64,000 bases of DNA from JBBQSN01 sp963825505 (GTDB lineage: Bacteria; Actinomycetota; Actinomycetes; Actinomycetales; CAWJMD01), in assembly GCA_963825505.1 (NCBI GenBank), contig CAWGTL010000004.1:248001-312000 (forward strand), read 5' to 3'. Under the pieces are notes generated by a model, which saw nothing but the letters and a program-made list of their open reading frames with translations, made no database searches and was not told where the DNA came from. Position 1 is the stretch's first letter; each line of letters opens with the position of its first letter. The translations under genes and the position numbers were made by a program. Shown in pieces: positions 60,382 through 64,000 of the stretch.

Positions 60382-61358
60382 GAAGCAGTTCCTGTCGGTG
60401 GGTGGACGGACGGCGTCGAGCCCGCCGGCGCCGAGCCCACGGGGACGCGGGGTCCGAGCTCGAGGGTGCGGTAGATCTCGCTGGTGACCGTGGACCGGTT
60501 CAGCGTGTAGAAGTGCAGCCCGGGTGCGCCGGCGGCGAGCAGGTCGGCGGCCAGCTCGGTGGCCGCCTCGAGGCCGGCCGCGCGGAACGCCTTCTTGTCG
60601 TCGGCGTGCGCCATCAGCCGCTGCACGAGCCACCCGGGGACGGCGGCGCCGGAGAGCAGCTTGAAGCGCTCGATCTGACCCAGGTTCGTCAGCGGCATCA
60701 GGCCCGGGATGATCGGGATCTCGACGCCGTGCCGGGCGGCGCGCTCGACCAGCTCCAGGTAGCGGTCGCGCTCGAAGAACATGTCGGTGATCGCGTAGTC
60801 GGCACCGGCCGCGACCTTGGCGGCCAGCACCCGGGCGTCGTGCTCCAGGTCGGGGCTCTCGACGTGCTGGTGGGGCGAGGCTGCCACGCCGATGCTGAAG
60901 TCGCCCAGCCCCTGGAGGAACTCGACCAGCTCGACCGCGTACCGGAAGCCGCCCTCGGTGTGCTGCCACGCCGTTCCCGGGCCGCCCGGCGGGTCGCCGC
61001 GCAGGGCCAGGATGTTCCGCACGCCGTTGCCGACGTGCTGGCCGACGACCTGCCGCACCTCGGCGCGGGTGGCCGACACGCAGGTCAGGTGCGCCACGGG
61101 CGTGAGGGAGGTCTCGGCGGCGATCCGCCGGGTCACCCGCGCCGTGCGGTCACGGGTCGAGCCGCCGGCGCCGTAGGTGACCGAGACGAACGTCGGCGAC
61201 AGCCCCTCCAGCCGCCGGATGCTGTTCCACAGCACCGCCTCGCCCTCGTCGTCCTTGGGCGGGAAGAACTCGAACGAGAACGACTGGTGGCCCGCGGCCA
61301 GCAGGTCGCGCACCGTCGGCGCCTCGACGCCCGGCAGCACGTTCGTCCGGTGGACCAT
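60378..61358 (-). CDS. metF: methylenetetrahydrofolate reductase
   Basis: Flavoenzyme that makes 5-methyl-THF for methionine synthesis. 326 residues. Seen: FSFEFFPPKDDEGEAVLW, PTFVSVTYGAGGSTRDRT, AHLTCVSATRAEV, NILALRGDPPGG, VAASPHQHVESPDLEHD, AGADYAITDMFFERDRYLELV, IPGLMPLTNLGQIERF and GLHFYTLNRSTVTSEIYRTL, all standard for the family. ATG at 61358; the gene has no visible riboswitch. Confidence 0.97.
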   Translation of the reverse strand: MVHRTNVLPGVEAPTVRDLLAAGHQSFSFEFFPPKDDEGEAVLWNSIRRLEGLSPTFVSVTYGAGGSTRDRTARVTRRIAAETSLTPVAHLTCVSATRAEVRQVVGQHVGNGVRNILALRGDPPGGPGTAWQHTEGGFRYAVELVEFLQGLGDFSIGVAASPHQHVESPDLEHDARVLAAKVAAGADYAITDMFFERDRYLELVERAARHGVEIPIIPGLMPLTNLGQIERFKLLSGAAVPGWLVQRLMAHADDKKAFRAAGLEAATELAADLLAAGAPGLHFYTLNRSTVTSEIYRTLELGPRVPVGSAPAGSTPSVHPPTGTAS

Positions 61359-61408
61359 GCGGTTCAGCCTACGTGCGGCTCCGCGCCCCTCGCCGGGACG
61401 TCCACCGT

Positions 61409-61446
61409 GCGGCCGCTGCCGGGCGGGTCGACCCGGCAGCGGCCGC
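61409..61446 (-). terminator. 15-bp stem terminator after the siderophore-binding gene
   Basis: GCGGCCGCTGCCGGG (61409-61423) and its perfect complement (61432-61446) around the 8-base loop CGGGTCGA, about 38 bp past the SBP stop on the minus strand and before metF. Very stable GC stem; no T-tract. It likely separates iron-controlled transcription from metF. Confidence 0.65.
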
Positions 61447-61483
61447 GTCGCTCCCGCGGTGCCAGAGCCGGTGCCGGACGAGG

Positions 61484-62542
61484 TCAGGGGACGTTCGCGA
61501 CGGCCGCGTCGAGGGCGGTCACGAAGTCCTCCAGGCCCCAGGTCAGCGACAGCGCGGTGGGCGGCGACACCGACGAGATCAGCGACGCACCCTCGACCGT
61601 CGCCACGGTGCCCTCCTGCAGCTGCTGCATCGCCTGCAGCTCCGGGGCGGAGGCCACCCGGGCGGCGTCCTCGGCGGTCTCGGAGTACGACAGCAGCACG
61701 TCCGAGGTCAGCTGGTCGACCTGCTCGGTCGACAGCGTGTAGTAGAACGTCGTCTCCTCGGTGTCGAGCTCGTCGACGCTCGGGGCGAGGGTGAAGCCGA
61801 GGTCCTCCAGGAACTGCACCCGCGGGTCGGCACCCCGGTACACGTAGAACGTCGTGGGGTCGACGGCGACCGCGGCGATGGTCTTGCCCTCGAACTGCGG
61901 GTGGTCCCGCGCGGCCTGCGCCACGGTGGCGTCGATCTCCTCGAGCAGCGAGGACGCCTCGTCGGACTTGCCCAGCACGTCGCCGACGGTGGTGATCACC
62001 TCGCGCCACGGGGTCGCCCACGGCTGGTCCGGGTACGCGATGGTCGGCGCGATCTGGCTGAGCTTGTCGTAGTCGGCCTGGGTGATGCCCGAGTAGCCGG
62101 CGAGGATGACGTCCGGCGCGGCGGCGATGATCTCCTCGAACGGGGGCGCGCCCCCGTCGGTGAGCAGCGCGGGCGCCTCGGCGCCCTCGGTCGCCTCGAT
62201 CGCCTGCGTGATCCACGGCAGGTAGCCCTCGGCGTCGGCGCCGTAGCTCTGCTTCGGGATCGCGACCGGGACGACGCCGAGGGCGATCGCGGCGTCGGCG
62301 GAGCCCCAGCCCCACGTGGCCACCCGCTCGGGCTGCTCCTCGATCGTGGTCGCGCCGAAGGCGTGCTCGACGGTGACGGGCGCGAAGCCCTCGTCCGACC
62401 CGGAGGAGGAGGTGGTGCTGGTCGGCTCGTCCGAGCCGCAGGCGGCCAGCAGGGCGGCGACGACCGGCGCCGCGACGGCGGCAGCCAGGACGCGGGTGCC
62501 GCGACGGGTGCGCGAGCGGGTGCTCGTGGAGGGGTGGGACAC
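61484..62542 (-). CDS. iron-siderophore ABC transporter, substrate-binding lipoprotein
   Basis: 352-residue periplasmic-binding-type lipoprotein. Seen: a basic start, a hydrophobic signal stretch and lipobox LLAACGS with the lipidated Cys at residue 35, then a Ser/Thr spacer, a type III binding fold (VTVEHAFGATTIEEQPERVATWGWGSADAAIALGVVPVAIPK, IAAAPDVILAGYSGITQADYDKLSQIAPTIAYPDQPW) and a connecting helix. The ligand class is inferred from family resemblance and neighbouring FecCD/FecE-type genes. ATG at 62542; an iron box lies 30-48 bp upstream. Confidence 0.93.
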   Translation of the reverse strand: MSHPSTSTRSRTRRGTRVLAAAVAAPVVAALLAACGSDEPTSTTSSSGSDEGFAPVTVEHAFGATTIEEQPERVATWGWGSADAAIALGVVPVAIPKQSYGADAEGYLPWITQAIEATEGAEAPALLTDGGAPPFEEIIAAAPDVILAGYSGITQADYDKLSQIAPTIAYPDQPWATPWREVITTVGDVLGKSDEASSLLEEIDATVAQAARDHPQFEGKTIAAVAVDPTTFYVYRGADPRVQFLEDLGFTLAPSVDELDTEETTFYYTLSTEQVDQLTSDVLLSYSETAEDAARVASAPELQAMQQLQEGTVATVEGASLISSVSPPTALSLTWGLEDFVTALDAAVANVP

Positions 62543-62571
62543 GGTGGCTCCTGATCAGGCGGCGGGCTGAG

Positions 62572-62586
62572 TTAGTAGAGCCTAAC

Positions 62587-62590
<4 letters not shown>
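62572..62590 (-). promoter_or_regulatory. DtxR/IdeR-type iron box
   Basis: The minus strand reads TTAGGTTAGGCTCTACTAA, close to the actinobacterial IdeR/DmdR consensus TTAGGTTAGGCTAACCTAA (left half perfect, right half with changes). It lies just before the SBP gene and overlaps the stop codon of the upstream ATPase gene (TAG at 62589-62587). It points to iron repression of the SBP gene from an internal promoter. Confidence 0.75.
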
Positions 62591-63434
<844 letters not shown>

Positions 63435-63438
<4 letters not shown>

Positions 63439-64000
63439 GCCGGGTCCTCCGTGGTGCGACGGTGCGTGGCGAGCAGCCAGATCAGGTACGGGCCGCCGAC
63501 GGCCCCGGTGACGACCCCGACGGGCACGGCCTGGGCCAGCGGCAGCAGGTGCTGGGCGACGACGTCGGACCCGGCGACCAGCACGGCGCCGGCCAGCGCC
63601 GAGGTGAGGACGGCGGGCGACCCGCCGCCGAGCAGCCGTCGAGCCACCGGGGCGGCGATCAGGGCGACGAACGCGACCGGCCCGGCCGCGGCGGTGGCGA
63701 CCGAGGCCAGGACGATGCCCAGCAGCACCACCGTGAGCCGGACCCGCTCGGTGCGCAGGCCGAGCCCGGCGGCGCCGTCGTCGCCGAGCAGCAGCACCTG
63801 CAGCCTCGGCCCGACGGCCGCCGCGAGCGGCAGGGTGAGCGCGAGCGCGAGCGCCAGCTGGCGGTCGAGCTCCCACGACGCCTGCCCGAGGCTGCCGGAC
63901 AGCCACTGCAGCGCGGTCTGCGCCTCCTGGATCCGCGCGCGGGTGAAGACGTACCCGACCACGGCGGTGGCCACGTACGCGACGCCGATGCCCGCCAGGA
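63435..64000 (-). CDS. iron-siderophore ABC transporter permease (FecCD-like), 5' end cut
   Basis: C-terminal part of a FecCD-family permease; the N-terminus lies beyond the window edge. Seen: WLSGSLGQASWELDRQLALALALTLPLAAAVGPRLQVLLLGDDGAAGLGLRTERVRL, GPVAFVALIAAPVARRLLGGGSPAVLTSALAGAVLVAGSDVVAQHLLP and VPVGVVTGAVGGPYLIWLLATHRR, typical of the EAA-loop-like region and last helices. The frame stays open to 64000; a start inside the visible part (ATG 63974) would remove conserved helices. Confidence 0.93.

Noticed and set aside
61359..61483. SAM or methionine riboswitch before metF
   Set aside because: Only a simple perfect stem-loop is present, better explained as a terminator of the SBP gene upstream; no multi-helix junction or conserved loops seen.

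Overview
The window is very GC-rich (third codon positions almost all G or C), uses many GTG starts, and carries the actinobacterial version of the division and cell wall (dcw) cluster, with ftsZ followed by pgeF, yggS, sepF, yggT and divIVA (wag31). This points to a chromosomal segment of an actinomycete. The SAV_6107/DUF6504/dnaE2 cassette, the 13E12-type HNH gene and the carotenoid genes suggest Micrococcales, perhaps Cellulomonadaceae; that family placement is inference. No rRNA, tRNA, CRISPR array, prophage or insertion sequence was seen.

Layout. 1-2.4 kb: hisC (cut by the window edge) and hisD. 2.4-10.6 kb: an ArsR/SRPBCC pair, a LON-domain protein, a YbaK deacylase, a small membrane protein overlapping replicative dnaE, and an AraC regulator divergent from a flavin-type oxidase. 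10.6-33.6 kb, all on the minus strand: rluD-like, lspA, dksA-like, divIVA, yggT, sepF, yggS, pgeF, ftsZ, ftsQ, murC, murG, ftsW, murD, mraY, murF, murE, ftsI, ftsL, rsmH and mraZ. From mraZ toward murC most neighbours overlap by 4 bases (GTGA or ATGA), which indicates translational coupling. A structured RNA resembling the mraW motif lies between mraZ and rsmH, and three GTGGNG repeats lie on the mraZ promoter. 34-38.8 kb: a divergent MoxR-DUF58-transglutaminase operon. 38.8-50.1 kb: a GGDEF protein, a DUF3040 protein, Pol IV (dinB), a methyltransferase, dnaE2, a HEPN protein and DUF6504, then a divergent HNH gene. Two perfect LexA (SOS) boxes lie between the last two. 50.2-59.6 kb: DUF1772, a second YbaK-like gene, an acyltransferase, and a carotenoid-modification group (CrtA-like, CruF-like, CruG-like, CrtI/CrtD-like) interrupted by DUF4126 and M24 peptidase genes. 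59.7-64 kb: SIMPL protein, metF, and a siderophore ABC importer with an iron box.

How the genes work together. The dcw genes make lipid II (MurC-F, MraY, MurG), polymerise and cross-link it at the septum (FtsW, FtsI, FtsQ, FtsL), and drive the Z ring and polar growth (FtsZ, SepF, DivIVA). The dnaE2 cassette looks like an SOS-induced mutagenic repair set. The iron importer is probably under a DtxR/IdeR-type repressor.

Quality note. Three genes (dksA-like, divIVA, cruG-like) carry apparent single-base insertions. In dksA three of them cancel out and the frame is restored; divIVA and cruG are left frameshifted. Since divIVA is normally indispensable in actinobacteria, sequence error is the simplest explanation.
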